This document shows, in pieces, positions 10,676 through 21,846 of a stretch of 64,000 nucleotides of DNA. The DNA comes from Prorocentrum cordatum (Eukaryota; Sar; Dinophyceae; Prorocentrales; Prorocentraceae). The notes beneath the pieces are model-generated. The model saw nothing but the letters and a program-made list of their open reading frames with translations. It was not told where the DNA came from and searched no databases. A program made the translations under genes and the position numbers. The stretch lies in assembly GCA_963575745.1 (NCBI GenBank), contig CAUYUJ010017849.1:417423-481422 (forward strand), given 5' to 3'. How positions within the stretch are numbered: position 1 is the first letter of the stretch; each line of letters starts with the position of its first letter.

Positions 10676-10902
10676 AATTATCAGGGGTAACTCGGGTCAG
10701 GGCTAACTCGGGTTCGTTTTTCGGGAATCCGAGCCCGAGCTAACCTGGGCCCGAGTTACCCTGGATAGTTCGGGCGTCCAGAGCCCCAAATCATCAGGGG
10801 TAATTCGGGTCAGGGCTAACTCGGGTTCGTTTTTCCGGAATCCAAACCCGATGCACCCCGGATAACTCGGGCGCCCAACGTTGCTGTTGCAATCGAAAAC
10901 CC
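10676..10902 (+). repeat. 113-bp tandem duplication
   Basis: A segment beginning with ATCAGGGGTAA, then TCGGGTCAGGGCTAACTCGG, then GTTCGTTTTTC appears twice, with starts at about 10681 and 10794. The copies differ at several positions. Each has internal inverted motifs around CTCGGG and CCCGAG. No coding function is apparent. Confidence 0.8.
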
Positions 10903-11680
10903 TGTACTCGCGGCACTCGAAGAGGTGCAGAACCGCGAGGCGTTCCCCCTCGGGCGCGTACGGCCGCGACCCAGGGGGGACCCGACGCACGCAAAGCCGA
11001 TGACGGCCTTGGCGTCCGAGAAATAGGACACCTCTCGCTTTCCTCACTGGTTGCCTGCCACCCGCGCATTGCAAAGCGTAGTGGATAGCTTTGGTCAGGT
11101 CGACAATGTCCTCTGCGCACAACTGGCTGGCCCTCGATTGGTGCTTGGCCATGCGCCGCGCGCCGCTAAGGCCGCCGCGCGTGCCGCTGGGCTGCCACCG
11201 CACGCATCGCCTCGGCCGCCGGTACCAGGCCAAGCTTCTGCTCCGAGGAACAGAGGGAGCGGACCTCTGCAGCCCGCGTGGCCACGGACCGCAGCAGCCC
11301 ACATGCCCGCAAGCGAGTAGTGCGCCATGTCGTCGTCGCTTCTGCGCGGCCGGCGCGCATCCCCTGAACTGCACGTCGGCCTCCAGAGACCGACGCTTGG
11401 CACGCCTGGCCAGCGCGCCCAGCGCACATCTGGCAAAACCTAACGTGCGCAATCCAGGGAGGCCACGGGATGGCGAGCGCTGCCCGTCTGGAGCTACGGG
11501 TGCCACCTGCGTGTCTTTGAGTGGGTGGAAGCAAGTAGGCGTCGTGGCATGGACATGCGTACGGGCGGCCCCCATCAACGTCCTTCCCCTGCATCCGTCT
11601 GCCAATCGGCCACGCGCGGAGCCAGGTCTTGATCGCTGCCGTGCCGATGCTCGAGGGGCGTGGCCGAGCGCGTCCTGCAT
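10860..11680 (-). CDS. Possible coding segment, function unknown
   Basis: A long minus-strand frame is open here. Its 3' part looks less repetitive than its surroundings (for example SQLCAEDIVDLTKAIHYALQ, then GVLFLGRQGRHRLCVRR and LAVLHLFECREYRVFDC). No family was recognised and no start or splice site could be fixed. High GC makes chance opening likely, so this is only a weak candidate exon. Confidence 0.15.
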
Positions 11681-11770
11681 CCGCCGTCTTCGCTAGCTCC
11701 GCCACCCGGGGGAACGACTTCGTCACGCGCTGCACACGTGCGACTGTGATGGCACCATCAGAGGGCGACG

Positions 11771-12855
11771 CTACAAGGCACTTGTGAGTTTCCTTTGAGA
11801 TCCTTTGTGCAGGGGTTGCGTGAGCTCAGCGGCACGGGCAACAAACGTGGTCGTGTGCGCCTTCATCTGCGCATGGTTCGGGAAGTCCTCCTTGGCTTCG
11901 CGAGGGAAGGAAACGAAAGGAGGAACCATCAAGAAGGACGAACTCCTCGCCACCCTCGCGGACCCCGCGGTGGGCAGGTACTTCGCGGTCGTGCTGTCGT
12001 GCAGCGGCCGCTCGAGGCCATGAACATCGGCAATCGTCACGCACGCGGTGCGCATGAGGGCTGCTGCCGACAACGCCAAAACACTGGGTAACCCAGGGCC
12101 TCCCCATGCCTCCGTGAGGTGGCGCTCGGAGTATGGTAGGTCGCGCGGAGATGCCGATCTCTGCCACCTTGGCCTCCCCGCTAAGCATGACGACCTGCGC
12201 CACGAAGGACAGGCAGCACGGGGCAGGCGCGCTTGCGGTGGAGCTGGCCCTTGACGAAGCCGCCCCCCAGCACCCCTCGCGATGGCCATCAACCGCTCCT
12301 GGCACTTGATGAGCGAGGGGCCGTTCAGTGGAGCCTCGCGTCGCTTCGGGGCCGATGTGGAGGCCCTGGTGCAAGCAGTAGGAAGCAACCTGGAAGCTCT
12401 TCGTTCTGCCAGATAGGCTCGAACTGGGCAGGGATGGCTTTCACCTCCTCGATGGTCTGCTCGTTGATCCCACCGTCAAGGGGAATGGCTGCACACTTCG
12501 TGGGTTTCGGCTGGAGGCTGGCGCATCGCCCGGTCAAGGAGCAGATCCTCCCATGACCTTGCGCGCCTCGTGTATATGTTGCACCGCGTCGGGCGGCGTC
12601 GATGCCAAGCCACATGCCCCACGTGAGCGGCGCGCTCAGGGGCACAAGTAAGTCCCCGCTGAGCGGGCAGCCCTGCAGGAGATCGTTGATGATCCAGAAG
12701 CGAAACAACATGGCGGTGCCCATCGTGATGACCTCTGCAGGTAAATAATGACAGGGGACATACGCACACATGATATACGACATTATTGCGCGAAGCGTCC
12801 AGTCGAGACCGTACCTGATCATTTCCCCAGTCAACCTTGTCCTCGCACCTGCCAT
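11771..12855 (-). pseudogene. Reverse transcriptase remnant (LINE fragment)
   Basis: Only parts of a LINE RT remain. From 12855 downward, the motif-B-like stretch NDLLQGCPLSGDLLVPLSAP is followed by LQPKPTKCAAIPL, the palm-end motif also seen at 28.4 kb (LQLQPKKCAAVPL). The catalytic Asp-Asp box expected between them is missing. Further on, LTEAWGGPGLPSVLALSAAA corresponds to the thumb-region segment LETLGGPRCVPTSDLLAASL of LINE C. Several frame changes occur and no start or complete domain exists. It is an old, internally deleted copy of the same broad clade as LINE C. Confidence 0.65.
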
Positions 12856-13037
12856 CCCTATTCGGAGCCCATGCGCCAGTCTTTCATCTGGGTGAAGCGC
12901 CTGCTAAGCTGGCAGTGTCCCCCAGGCTGCCTGGCACGAGGACTTGCCCCTGAACTGCCCCTTGTCCACAACATCCTTAGTCCTAAGTGCTCGCTGCGGT
13001 CGGGAACTGTTGGATAGTATGTCGCGGCGGCGGCCCT
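12856..13037. other. No gene recognised
   Basis: Short unique stretch between the RT remnant and a palindromic dispersed repeat. Nothing identifiable was seen. Confidence 0.3.
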
Positions 13038-13192
13038 GGCGACACACTATGCCCGCAGAGCGGAGCGACACGCGTGTCGCTTCGCTCCGCGGGGCAGGAG
13101 GCTCGGAAAAGCTCGTGACGTTGCCTCATGGGGAGCCCGCAAGTGGATAGCGCGTCGTCACGAAAAGTGGTGGGCCAGAACCAGCGGCGGAA
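13038..13192 (+). repeat. Dispersed palindrome-bearing repeat, copy 1
   Basis: Related to 41084-41238 in the same orientation. Shared words are TTCGCTCCGCG, GGGAGGCT or GCAGGAGGCTCGG, AAAAGCTCG, and GGTGGGCCAGAAC followed by GGCGGC. This copy contains the perfect 18-nt palindrome AGCGACACGCGTGTCGCT at 13064-13081, flanked by further complementary bases. The element type is unknown. Confidence 0.65.
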
Positions 13193-13223
13193 CACGCTAA
13201 GCCCCAATTCCTGACCATACATA

Positions 13224-13260
13224 TTTATATATATATATATATATACATATGTGTGTGTGT
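13224..13260. repeat. (TA)n-(GT)n microsatellite
   Basis: Alternating TATA followed by GTGTGT. No function is suggested. Confidence 0.9.
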
Positions 13261-13769
13261 CAACATGCCGGCCAGGATGCTGTAATCACAATGGACACCT
13301 GATTCGTGAGACCAGGCGAGCGTGGAGAATGTATCCAGCCCGCGCGCAAAAATACAGGACATTGGAAAACGGGGAGGCTGGGGACGAGCAGGACTAATCT
13401 GAATTATGGACTGCGAGGCTATCCGAAAAAGGCATGGCTGGAAAATGGCGATCAGCGTGCAGCATGCCCAAACCGAGGGGCTCCTCTTGGGATGAAGAAG
13501 CGTACCCACCGCCACCAACCCTCCACATACCAATCTTTTGGCGGCATCCGCGTGAATACGGCCTCATGGCTTGGTGTGGAGCCGATATCCACCGAGACAA
13601 CAGCCCACATTGGGCTGTGCAGGCCCGGCGGTGGATGCTTCGCCTGTCCCGAACATGCGCAGGCGTGCACGCTGCCAGACTGACTAATTGCCAAGGGCTG
13701 AACAAGGCCGGAACCGGCCAACAATGCTGAAGGACGAATGCCTGACGACGAGGAGGAAGCGGACATAAA
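13261..13769. other. No gene recognised
   Basis: About 500 bp of non-repetitive sequence. Open frames here lack recognisable domains. Confidence 0.35.
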
Positions 13770-13841
13770 CATATATGTATGGATATGTATGTATGTATGT
13801 ATGCATGCATGCATGCATGCATGCATGCATGTATGTCTGCC

Positions 13842-13892
<51 letters not shown>

Positions 13893-14027
13893 ATGAATGT
13901 ATGTATGTATGTATGTATGTATGCATGCATGTATGTATGTATGTATGTATATATATACATGTATATATATGTGTATATATATATATATACATCCATATAT
14001 ATACATATATATATATGTGTGTATGCG
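13770..14027. repeat. ATGT, ATGC and CTGT tetranucleotide tracts with TA-rich end
   Basis: Successive blocks of (ATGT)n, (ATGC)n, (CTGT)n, (ATGT)n and (TATA/TACA)n cover about 260 bp. They create Tyr/Ile/His or Cys/Val-rich spurious frames. Confidence 0.95.
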
Positions 14028-15300
14028 CATTTTCAACAGACTGTTGAGCTCCCTCGAACCCCCTGCCCCCCCCTCAGAACGACTCAAAACATCCTCCCCC
14101 CTAAGATCCTCTTTCCCCCTCTCCTGTCCGCTTTCCTGGGCGAGTAGGAGGATGAGGGGAAGGAGGGAGGGCTAGGGTAAGGTGGTCGCGCCGAGAAGGC
14201 GCTGGATGAATTCCTGTGGCCCCCCGCGCTCGACGTAGAGAGTCACAGTGGCGGCGAACGCTCCCACACAGAAGAGCACGTAAGACCCGCCAAGGAAATT
14301 CTCGAAATTCTGCCGTGTGCTGGCCACCTTGTTTGGAATCTCGAAAGAGAGAAAGGAGAGGGGGAGCAGGGAAGGACGAAATGGAGAGGGGGAAGAGAAC
14401 AAAAGAGGAAGGAAGAGGAGAGGTAACAGGAAAATTAAGGACGAGGGGAACAATGTACTACTTCTTCCCGCAAATGTAGGGAGGACGGGGGAGCAGAGGA
14501 GGAGGGCGGGAAGCAAGGAAGGTGAAGACAGGGAATTTAGACCGAAGTAGATCCCAGACCCCAAAATGCACCAACAATGCTGCAATACAGCGTCCCGTCA
14601 CAGGCCCCCTCCCCGGAAGACTCTGCAAACCTTACTGTTCCCCACGGGAAAAGCGCCCCTCTACCCGCTGAAGGACGAACGCCCCGTGGGCCGGCCGCTC
14701 GGGCGGAAGACCCTCCTCGAGAGGGAATGCCCCTGCACCCGTCTGACTTGTCATACAGAGCGTGACATGATAGGGCCATCAACTTCCACCAGGTGTCAAC
14801 GACACAAACCGATGACCGTCCCCCCCACCCGTCGACAATGCTGACGCGGGTCTCAAGCGGGAACACCTTTTTTTCCGAACTCTGGCCGCCTTCCATCCGT
14901 ACAAGCCTGACATACTTTGTTCAAGCTTCAGGTCGTTACTCCCAATATTTTCCAAACGATAACCAAATATTGACAGAAGCCGCCCTCCATCCGCGCACCC
15001 GTGGCGTGTGTTCAAACCTCTGGTCGTTCACTTCGAAAGATTCCCAACCTATCACCTCATTTTGAAAAAAAGAGCCGCCCGCCATCCGCGAACTGCTGCA
15101 AGCTTATGAAACGAATGCACGCGGCGCTAAGGCGAACACCTCATTTTCAAAAGGGGCCGCCGTCCGTACCTGTAGCTAGTTCTTGGAGGGAACAAGCAAC
15201 ATCAAACACAAACGGTGGGGGATTCTCCAGCGATTCGGCCCAGCACGCCCTACCACCACACCAGGAAACGCGGCATGGAATACTGACATCAATGGATAAG
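14028..15300. other. No gene recognised; polypurine segment
   Basis: A purine-rich segment from about 14340 to 14530 is flanked by unique sequence. No domain was recognised. From about 14870 to 15170 there is a repetitive texture around AACACCTTTTT or ACCTCATTTT followed by GCCGCC and CATCCG, suggesting three or four very degenerate repeats of 80-100 bp. Confidence 0.35.
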
Positions 15301-15301
15301 A

Positions 15302-15480
15302 GAGGCGGAGGAGGAGGAGGAGGAGGAGGAGGAGGAGGAGGAGGAGCAGGAGGAGGAGGAGGAGGAGGAGGGGGAGCAGGAGGAGGAACAAAAAGGAGGA
15401 GGAGGAGGAGGAGGAGGAGGAGGAGGAGGAGGGGAGGAGGAGGAGGAGGAGGAGGAGGGGGAGGGGGAGGAGGGGGACGG
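15302..15480. repeat. (GGA)n triplet tract
   Basis: About 180 bp of GGA/AGG with a few GCA, GGG and AAA interruptions. Confidence 0.97.
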
Positions 15481-15631
15481 GTAGGGATAGGGGTCAAGAC
15501 TCCCTCTCCGCCCGCAAGCCGTTTCGCTGACTCCCACCAGCCCTCCCAACACATACGTAGCACCCGAACCTGGCCTGAGCCGCAGCATATTCAGCAGTCG
15601 TTTTTGGATGGGCAGCTACTGGGGGCCAATC

Positions 15632-15685
15632 CGCCGCCGCCGCCGCCGCTCCGCCGCCGCCGCCGCCGCCCGCCGCCGCCGCCGC

Positions 15686-15717
<32 letters not shown>

Positions 15718-15953
15718 CACCGCACCGCCCGCCGCCGCCGCCCGCCGCCGCCGCCCCAGCTGCCAAACCGCCGCCGCCGCAGCCGCCGCAGCCGCAGCCG
15801 CCGCTGCCGCCACCGCTGCCGCCGCCGCCGCCGCCACCGCCGCTACCGCGGCCGCCGCCGCCGCCGCCGCCGCCCCCCCGCCGCCGCCGCCGCCGCAGCC
15901 GCCGCAGCCGCTGCCCCCCCCCGCAGCCGCCGCAGCCGCCGCCGCCGCCAAGT
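15632..15953. repeat. (CCG)n triplet tract, about 320 bp
   Basis: Nearly uninterrupted CCG/GCC/CGC triplets with occasional CAC, CAG and ACC units. The phase changes several times, so frames read Pro, Arg or Ala runs in succession. No gene call is made on these frames. Confidence 0.97.
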
Positions 15954-16279
15954 ATATTCTGTATTGTTTTTAGACAGGGATGGTGGGGGGAGGCCGCATC
16001 GGGTTCGCTGCGCATGGTCCGAATTTGGAGGCAGAGTGTGTTTTGTGTTGTTTGTGGCAAGGGATGGTGGTGGGGGTGGGGGGTGGCGCATGGTCTCGGG
16101 TTGGCTCCCGGCCGCCTTGGGGGAGGGGGTGTATATGAATAGGGAGCAGTGATCAAGTTCGCCAGCTCGACCGAGCCAGAGGGCTCCGTCCATTCCCACC
16201 CGCCTTCCCACAACATTAGAAACAAGTGCGTCGCGTCCGGCGTCTGTCGCTCATCTTATATCGTGGGCGGCTAGACGTT
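15954..16279. other. No gene recognised
   Basis: G-rich sequence after the CCG tract. No coding or RNA feature was recognised. Confidence 0.3.
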
Positions 16280-17245
16280 CAGCGCGCGACATGAGCTGCG
16301 TCCTACTCCTGCCGCGTATTGAGCAACGTCGACGAGAAACAAAACCGCGCGCGATGTACGCAGCGCCCCGCTCGGGCCTCTCATGTTGCATCGTCGGCGA
16401 CATCATGTCCAGCGCGCGAAATGCGCCGCGGCTCATTCCAGCCACGCGCGTTGCGCCGCCAATTGTTTCGCTCCTGCCGCGCATGGAGGAGGGGGAGGGG
16501 GAGGAGGAGGAGGAGTAGGGGGACGAGGGGAGGGATAGAGGGAGGGAGGGAGAAACTGAGGAGGAAGAGGGGAATGCCTCTTGGGAATTCGCGGGTCCTA
16601 GGAGCTTTCTGGTATACGCCTGAGGGCCTCTTGGATAACTCGTTCGGGTTGGAACATTGTCAACACAAGTAGGTGCTAACCTCACAACCCTTCAAGCACC
16701 AAGTGAACATCAAGCTTTGTGTTGCCCCCAATGACCTTCTGGACGCCTTTTTTCGACCTCGTGGGGGTCTCCTGAGGCACTTGCTCGAACCGCACTTGCT
16801 TGTGGCATTCTGACTTGCCGCCCGCCCAACTCCTCAACCCGACGGGCCGCAGCGTCGACGACAAGAAAATCCATGTTGAAGAAAGCGTCCCCGCGCGATG
16901 TGCGCCGCGTCCCATTCCCGCTACGCGATTCGCAGCGCCGACGAGGAGAACGTACATGTTGGCAAGACAACGTCAACGTTGTGGTGTTTTTTGTCAGGTA
17001 GGACGGGGGGTCCCGCGTAGGGTTGGCCATGCGAATGCGCGCGATGTGCGCCGCGTCCCATTCCTGCGACACTTTTCGCAGCGTCGACAGCAAGAACGTC
17101 CATGTTGACAAAGAAAACGTTGACAGTGTATTGTTTTCGGATACGTAGGACGCGACTACCCGTAGGGTTACCCAAACGATGTTCATTCCGTCCCATTCCT
17201 GCTTCACGTTTCGCAGCTCGACGACATTTTGGCGAGCAACAACTG
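16280..17245 (+). repeat. Degenerate tandem repeat, about 135-146 bp period
   Basis: Units carry GATGTGCGCCGCGTCCCATT, then a TTTCGCAGCGTCGAC segment, then AACGTCCATGTTGACAA and a GTAGGACG block. Clear unit starts lie near 16900, 17046 and 17185. More diverged units precede them, back to about 16290. Unit spacing varies and some blocks are missing in individual units. No coding sense holds across units. Confidence 0.75.
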
Positions 17246-17340
17246 AGTTTATGCTGTTGTTTACCATTCAGACGGCGGGGTTGCTATCGGCCGGCTAGGT
17301 GGGGATGTGAAGGTGTTTAATCATAGGAAGTAAGGATATG

Positions 17341-17400
17341 GGGAGGAGGAGGAGGAGGAGGAGGAGGAGGAGGAGGAGGAGGAGGAGGAGGAGGAGGACA
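17341..17400. repeat. (GGA)n tract
   Basis: About 60 bp of pure GGA/GAG repeat, with short continuation to about 17415. Confidence 0.97.
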
Positions 17401-17429
17401 AGGAGGAGGAGGACGAGCGCACGTAGCTC

Positions 17430-18228
17430 GGCAGCTCGGTGATCAGTTCAGCCGCTGGCGTCGATGGCCAGCTTGGCGGCTTGCAAAAGCCTCAGATCGG
17501 TTTCCAGGCCAGCTGCGCGTGTCTGCGAGATTTCGTAGTCAGCCTTTCGTTGATGGTAGAAAATGAAAACTACCAGAGGGTAAATCCTGCTTCAGAATCT
17601 TCCTCCTCGCCGAGACCAAGCCGAGTTAGGGGACAGGCAGGGAAAAAGGAGCGGGGGAGGGCAAAGGGTGAAGGAGACGGGGGCAGGATATGCAATGAGG
17701 CCGCCTGTCGAATCCAAACCTCGCAGCCCAACAGACACTGACGCTGGCCCAAAACGGGCCTTCCCCCAGCGGTCACCCATCCCCTGCAAGGCAAGGCAAG
17801 GCAAGGCAAGGCCCGGTCGAATCGAATCGGTCCGCAAGCGGACGTGGGCAGAGAATTATGAACTCCTGTGTGCAATTTCCTGCGGTCTCGAGCAGCGACG
17901 TACCATTGCTCACCAAACTTTGCGAGCGAGTACCTTCGTAAGTGATCGTCCCAGCGACATGCTGGACGGCCTCGTCCACGGCCTGCCTCGGGATAGGTGG
18001 CGGGCGGGCTCGAATTTGATACTCGATACACCCACCCCCTGCTCAGAGTTTTGAAACGTGTCCACGCCAGGGAGGATTGGGAGCGCGCCAGAAAGAGGGC
18101 GCAGGGCAGCCCATCGATGGGCCACCACCGCATGGGACAAGGGGGAGGGACCTCTGGCGGCCAAGCCCCAACTCTTCGACCGGAGAGAGCTGGGAGGGAG
18201 CCAGGGAAGAGAGCAGAGGGTACACGTC
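17430..18228. other. No gene recognised
   Basis: Mixed unique sequence. A short (GGCAA)n pentamer run lies at about 17787-17811. No domain was recognised on either strand. Confidence 0.35.
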
Positions 18229-18382
18229 GTTCATTTCTACTCGTGCTCATTTCTAATTCTGCTGGTTCCAATTGCTTCTGGCCCCCCAGTGGCCAGGAAG
18301 AGGCCCCGGATAGAAGAATTAGAAATGAAAGGATCTTGGCCCCCCAATAAATCAGAGAACTTCCGAGGGATCAGAAGTGAGC
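18229..18382 (+). mobile_element. Foldback element family 2, copy A
   Basis: One of three copies (others at 19228-19348 and 46908-47049), all in the same orientation. The outer arm GTTCATTTCTA at the left faces TCAGAAGTGAGC at the right. The inner arm CTCATTTCTAATTCT at 18246-18260 faces AGAATTAGAAATGAA at 18315-18329. The centre carries CTGGCCCCCCAGTGGCCAGG, itself nearly palindromic. There is no open frame. The architecture is that of a miniature inverted-repeat element. Confidence 0.82.
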
Positions 18383-18674
18383 AGTGTGTGGGGTCCTGGC
18401 GTAGACACGCTGGGGCCGCGGGCGTCGGCAGGCGGCGGCTGCCTCTTGGAGCACCTCGGGGTGAGGCTCCGGCCGCCCTCCGGAGCACCTCGCTGCTCCA
18501 CTTGGGGCCAGGGGGGGGGCTCGAACACGCTGCGACGTGGGCATTGGAGAAGGAACCCTTAGAGAAGGAATCCAGGGGCTGGAAGCCAGTGGAACTCCAA
18601 TCGTGGTTCGGCCATGGATATCACCGCCGCCCTCATTGGATAAGGAATCCTCCAGGGTCTGGCGCCTCCTGGGA
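18383..18674. other. No gene recognised
   Basis: Unique sequence between foldback copy A and the RT remnant. It may be part of the same decayed element, but no motif supports this. Confidence 0.25.
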
Positions 18675-20335
18675 CTATTCCTTAACAAACGCCTCCACCG
18701 TGGCTAAAAATTGCCCAATGGCCCGGGGCTGCTGCCAACACCGGGGGGCGCCACAGCTGTCTGGAATAGCAAGCGAAAGGCCAACACAACATCGCAGGCT
18801 CGTCATGCTCTCGGACCCGCAGTCTTGCACCGTCGAACGAGAGCCAGGCGGAACGCCAGACAGTCGACTGAGCCATGACCTGCGCAGACTGGGGGCTACG
18901 ACCAAGGATCCGTCCCTGTGCGCTGGGCAGCCCCGCTTTCTCAAACGTGTCAGGGGGGGCCTCGGCAACTTGTGGAGGACCCAGAACCCTGGAGACGAGA
19001 GTGGAAGGGAGGGGGAAGAACTGGGCGACGTAAAAAAAAAAACGGGGAAGATGCAAGAGCGATCGCTCCTGCTGGAGCCCGCAGCAGGGGCCCCCGTGGC
19101 AGCTGCAGTCCTAGCCCTCAGGGAAAGCTTTGCCGTCGGGGAGCCTCCCACTGCTGGGCCAAAAAAGGCCCCAGGGCCGAACCACATCCCAAAACATATG
19201 GCCACATCACGAAGGGGGAAGTGGATAACACTTCTAATTGTTCCTGGCCCCCTAGTGGCCAGGAAGAGGCCCAGGATAGAACAGTTAGAAATGAAAAGGT
19301 CTTGGCCCCCCAAGAGATCAAATAACTTTCGAAGAATTAGAAGTGAACCATGTATATGGGGCAGCGCGGACACGAGCCACACGAATCCCCTCAGGCGAGC
19401 ACTCCGAAACCAGAGGCACGACTATGCAATTTCTCTCCTGCAGCGAGAGGGCGGGCACTGTGCTGGCCGCTTCGAGGACGGGGGGCACACCGGCGGCCTG
19501 TCGTAGTTCAGGAACGACCCTCCCCGCATCATCAGCACACGCTCCCGCCACAGGTCGATCCTTAGGCGGCGGCTGGGCAGGCGCTTCACACATGTGGTGC
19601 AGGAGGGCGCCGAAGGTTATCGCTTACAGAGTGCCGCTGACGGGGCATCCCCGCGCTACTCCCGCCGATGTGTGGAAGAGGAACTCTTTGGAGCCACCAG
19701 CCCCACATCCAGCTCTGCATATCGTGATACAGCGCCCAGATGGCGAGCAACAAGCCCTGCGGCAGCATATGGAACTCCAGGACTGCGAAGATCCAGGCCT
19801 TCCCCACCGATGGAACGGCAACGCGCACTTCGAAGGAAAATAATCACGGCAACCGCACAGCAGCGCCTTCATGTTTACCAACCATCCTCGACAGGGTATC
19901 TACCTTGCATTGACGCCCAGTCAAGGATCCCCTCTGCATCTTGTGGCAGCGGGACTCCGCCACGGCCCGAAGCTGTAGATTGACGACCGCCGCGACCAAC
20001 TTAGCGCTAGCACCCTTCAGAGATAGCGGGCTAAGATCGTCAAGGGACCTCGCCAGGTCAAGCAGGCCCCCAGGGCTGAAACGCATCAACTGATGGTTGA
20101 TGTCCTGCGGCGGGCCCATTCCACTGAGCTTACCCCGAATTCTATAGTGCCCCAGCCGCTGCCTCGTGAGCGAGCCATGGGCGGTACGGCAGCCTGTCGG
20201 GACCAGGAGAGCAGGGCTTGCCATGGCGAATGCATCGTGCCAGAGCGCCACGCGTGGGTAACCGCAGATTGGGAGAGGCATAGCACGGACGCGGGGGAGG
20301 AGGAGGAGGGGGAAGAGGAGTTTTGTGGTTTCCAC
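18675..20335 (-). pseudogene. Reverse transcriptase remnant split by a foldback element
   Basis: Minus-strand RT fragments follow in order with frame changes: AAVVNLQLRAVAESRCHK and QRGSLTGRQCKVDTLSRMVG (finger/palm), FPSVGKAWIFAVLEFHMLPQ (motif A downstream), SAGVARGCPVSGTL (motif B), ACADDAGRVVPEL (catalytic Asp-Asp) and LSLQERNCIVVPL. Foldback copy B (19228-19348) then interrupts the gene. Beyond it, RT-like sequence resumes with FGMWFGPGA and FLAQQWEAP, matching LINE C LLGCLVGPGASLAAQWAAPL. The total distance between the two sides without the insert is close to that in LINE C. The fragment has no endonuclease, start or end. Confidence 0.7.
19228..19348 (+). mobile_element. Foldback element family 2, copy B, inside an RT pseudogene
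   Basis: About 121 bp with CACTTCTAA at the left and TTAGAAGTG extending to AAC at the right. The core CTGGCCCCCTAGTGGCCAGG and the AGTTAGAAATGA and GGTCTTGGCCCCCCAAGA blocks match copy A. The left outer arm is partly missing. No target-site duplication could be fixed by eye. Confidence 0.78.
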
Positions 20336-20616
20336 ACCCTGAGAACTCCGCGGCTGTTAGTACGTGGGTGAACAGATCGGAGGGCGACGAGAAAACGATG
20401 GAAAGGGGAGGAAGACGCTGCCAGTAAGGGAAGCGACGAGCGCCCCGAAGCGTAGACATGACAACGCGGGAGGATAGGACACGTGCGGGTGGCGACAGAA
20501 CGACGTGACAAGACGAGAAGAGGCAGCCGACAAGAGAAGAAAGGCCCTTAGCACGACCGCCTCGAAGCCGTTGTGCGTGACCCGATCACCGCCCCGTCAG
20601 AACTCCCAAGGGACTG
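20336..20616. other. No gene recognised
   Basis: Unique sequence with a short GGA-rich patch near 20300. No feature is supported. Confidence 0.25.
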
Positions 20617-20946
20617 CTAGATGCCGAAGCACGTCTCTGCCGCTGCAGCACGCTCAGCTTCGAGAGCCATCTTCTCCACCAGCATGCCGTCCCGTTGTGG
20701 CGTGCAGGAGGGATCACTGACCTCCTTCACGATCCGCGCGTCGGCTATTGTCGGCCCGTCACCAGGGCGCATGGTTAAGCGGAACGCGTCGCCCGACGTG
20801 GCCACTATCTTGTCAAGAAATCAAATGAAGGCCTTCTCGAAGACCACCGCATACCGCCCAATGAGCAGCTCCAGGGGCCACGACCTCCTACCGCGCAGCT
20901 CGACGTCCGAGCCTTCGCGCTGACAGACAATCTCCCGAACCACTCG
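20617..20946 (-). CDS. Possible host gene 3' exon, function unknown
   Basis: The minus strand reads coherently as protein from about 20946 to a stop at 20617, including DPLRVVREIVCQREGSDVEL, ELLIGRYAVVFEKAFI, DAFRLTMRPGDGPTIADARI and MLVEKMALEAERAAAAETCF. One in-frame TGA lies near 20821, so it is either two exons, a pseudogene or a selection of chance frames. Just upstream, at 20971-21100, a hydrophobic stretch (LLHVMLGSLILNGMIMAVAF) resembles the last membrane segment of voltage-gated cation channels. That link is tentative. No family assignment is made. Confidence 0.3.
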
Positions 20947-21186
20947 AAGAGGATCCACAGCGCAATGCAATTAGCGAAACGCCACCGCCATGATCATGCC
21001 GTTGAGAATGAGCGAACCCAACATTACGTGAAGAAGGAACCTCAGCGCCATCGCAATCACGAAGCACAGAATGGCGATCGATTCCGGGACATGATAAACA
21101 CAGCGAGAGCTGATCCTCCATTCTTGTCTAGGCCTGCCGCAGCGGGCCGAAACATTACTCAAGGGCTCCACGAAAATCAAGCTCCT

Positions 21187-21846
21187 GCTGAAAACCACCA
21201 GAAAAAGCGCCACATGCAGAATATGGCCACCACCATCTTCGGCACGGGGGGCTGCGCGACTAGCGCCGCCACGAAGGCCAAAAACGCCAGCAACGGTGCC
21301 CGAAGGAGCACCGCGAGGGGGAATATTGAGGGCTCCGCGCAGGGCGTCACCGGCAGGGTGCCCAGCGATGTCCATCTCGTAGATTATGAAGTCCACTATT
21401 TCGCAATCCTAAGGCTTCACTACGATCTGGCATTGTTTGAAGACCGCAAGGATACACCGAGTGCTGCACGTTGCCACCGCCATCTTCGTCATGGTCCACA
21501 CCTTCAGGCTCCGCGCGAAGTTCACCGTTGTCGCCTCTGCCTGCTGCGCCACCGTGATCCTGCGTATCCACAGTGCCTGGGCTCACGGAGAACGGCGGCG
21601 CAGTGGTGTTGCACGGGAATTGCGGGACGGGCGGGAGGAACAAGCCAACGCCAGCAGCCAGAGGCTTCGCGATCCTTTCGGTCATCTATTCGCGAGTCTT
21701 CTTGGGAGGTCGAACTCTGTGCTGGGCGCCGCCACCGCCATGACGAGCTGCCGCAGCCCATGGATCACAACCAGGTTCCACCCACAGAGGAACACTCATA
21801 AGGTCACGCCGTCGCAGCCGAGTGCCGCCCCGGTCATTACCGCCTC
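21187..21846 (-). repeat. Direct repeat, left copy (3' side of the element)
   Basis: 660 bp apparently identical to 23576-24235. The flanks differ on both sides: AAGCTCCT before the left copy, and GAAGAAGAATAAGG after it. The minus strand has an open hydrophobic frame shared with the other copy. Confidence 0.92.

Noticed and set aside
15616-15951. An Ala/Gly-rich minus-strand protein
   Set aside because: It is the reverse strand of the CCG tract.
15001-16152. Long Gly/Arg/Pro-rich frames over the GGA and CCG tracts
   Set aside because: They are translations of triplet repeats with several phase changes; composition explains them fully.
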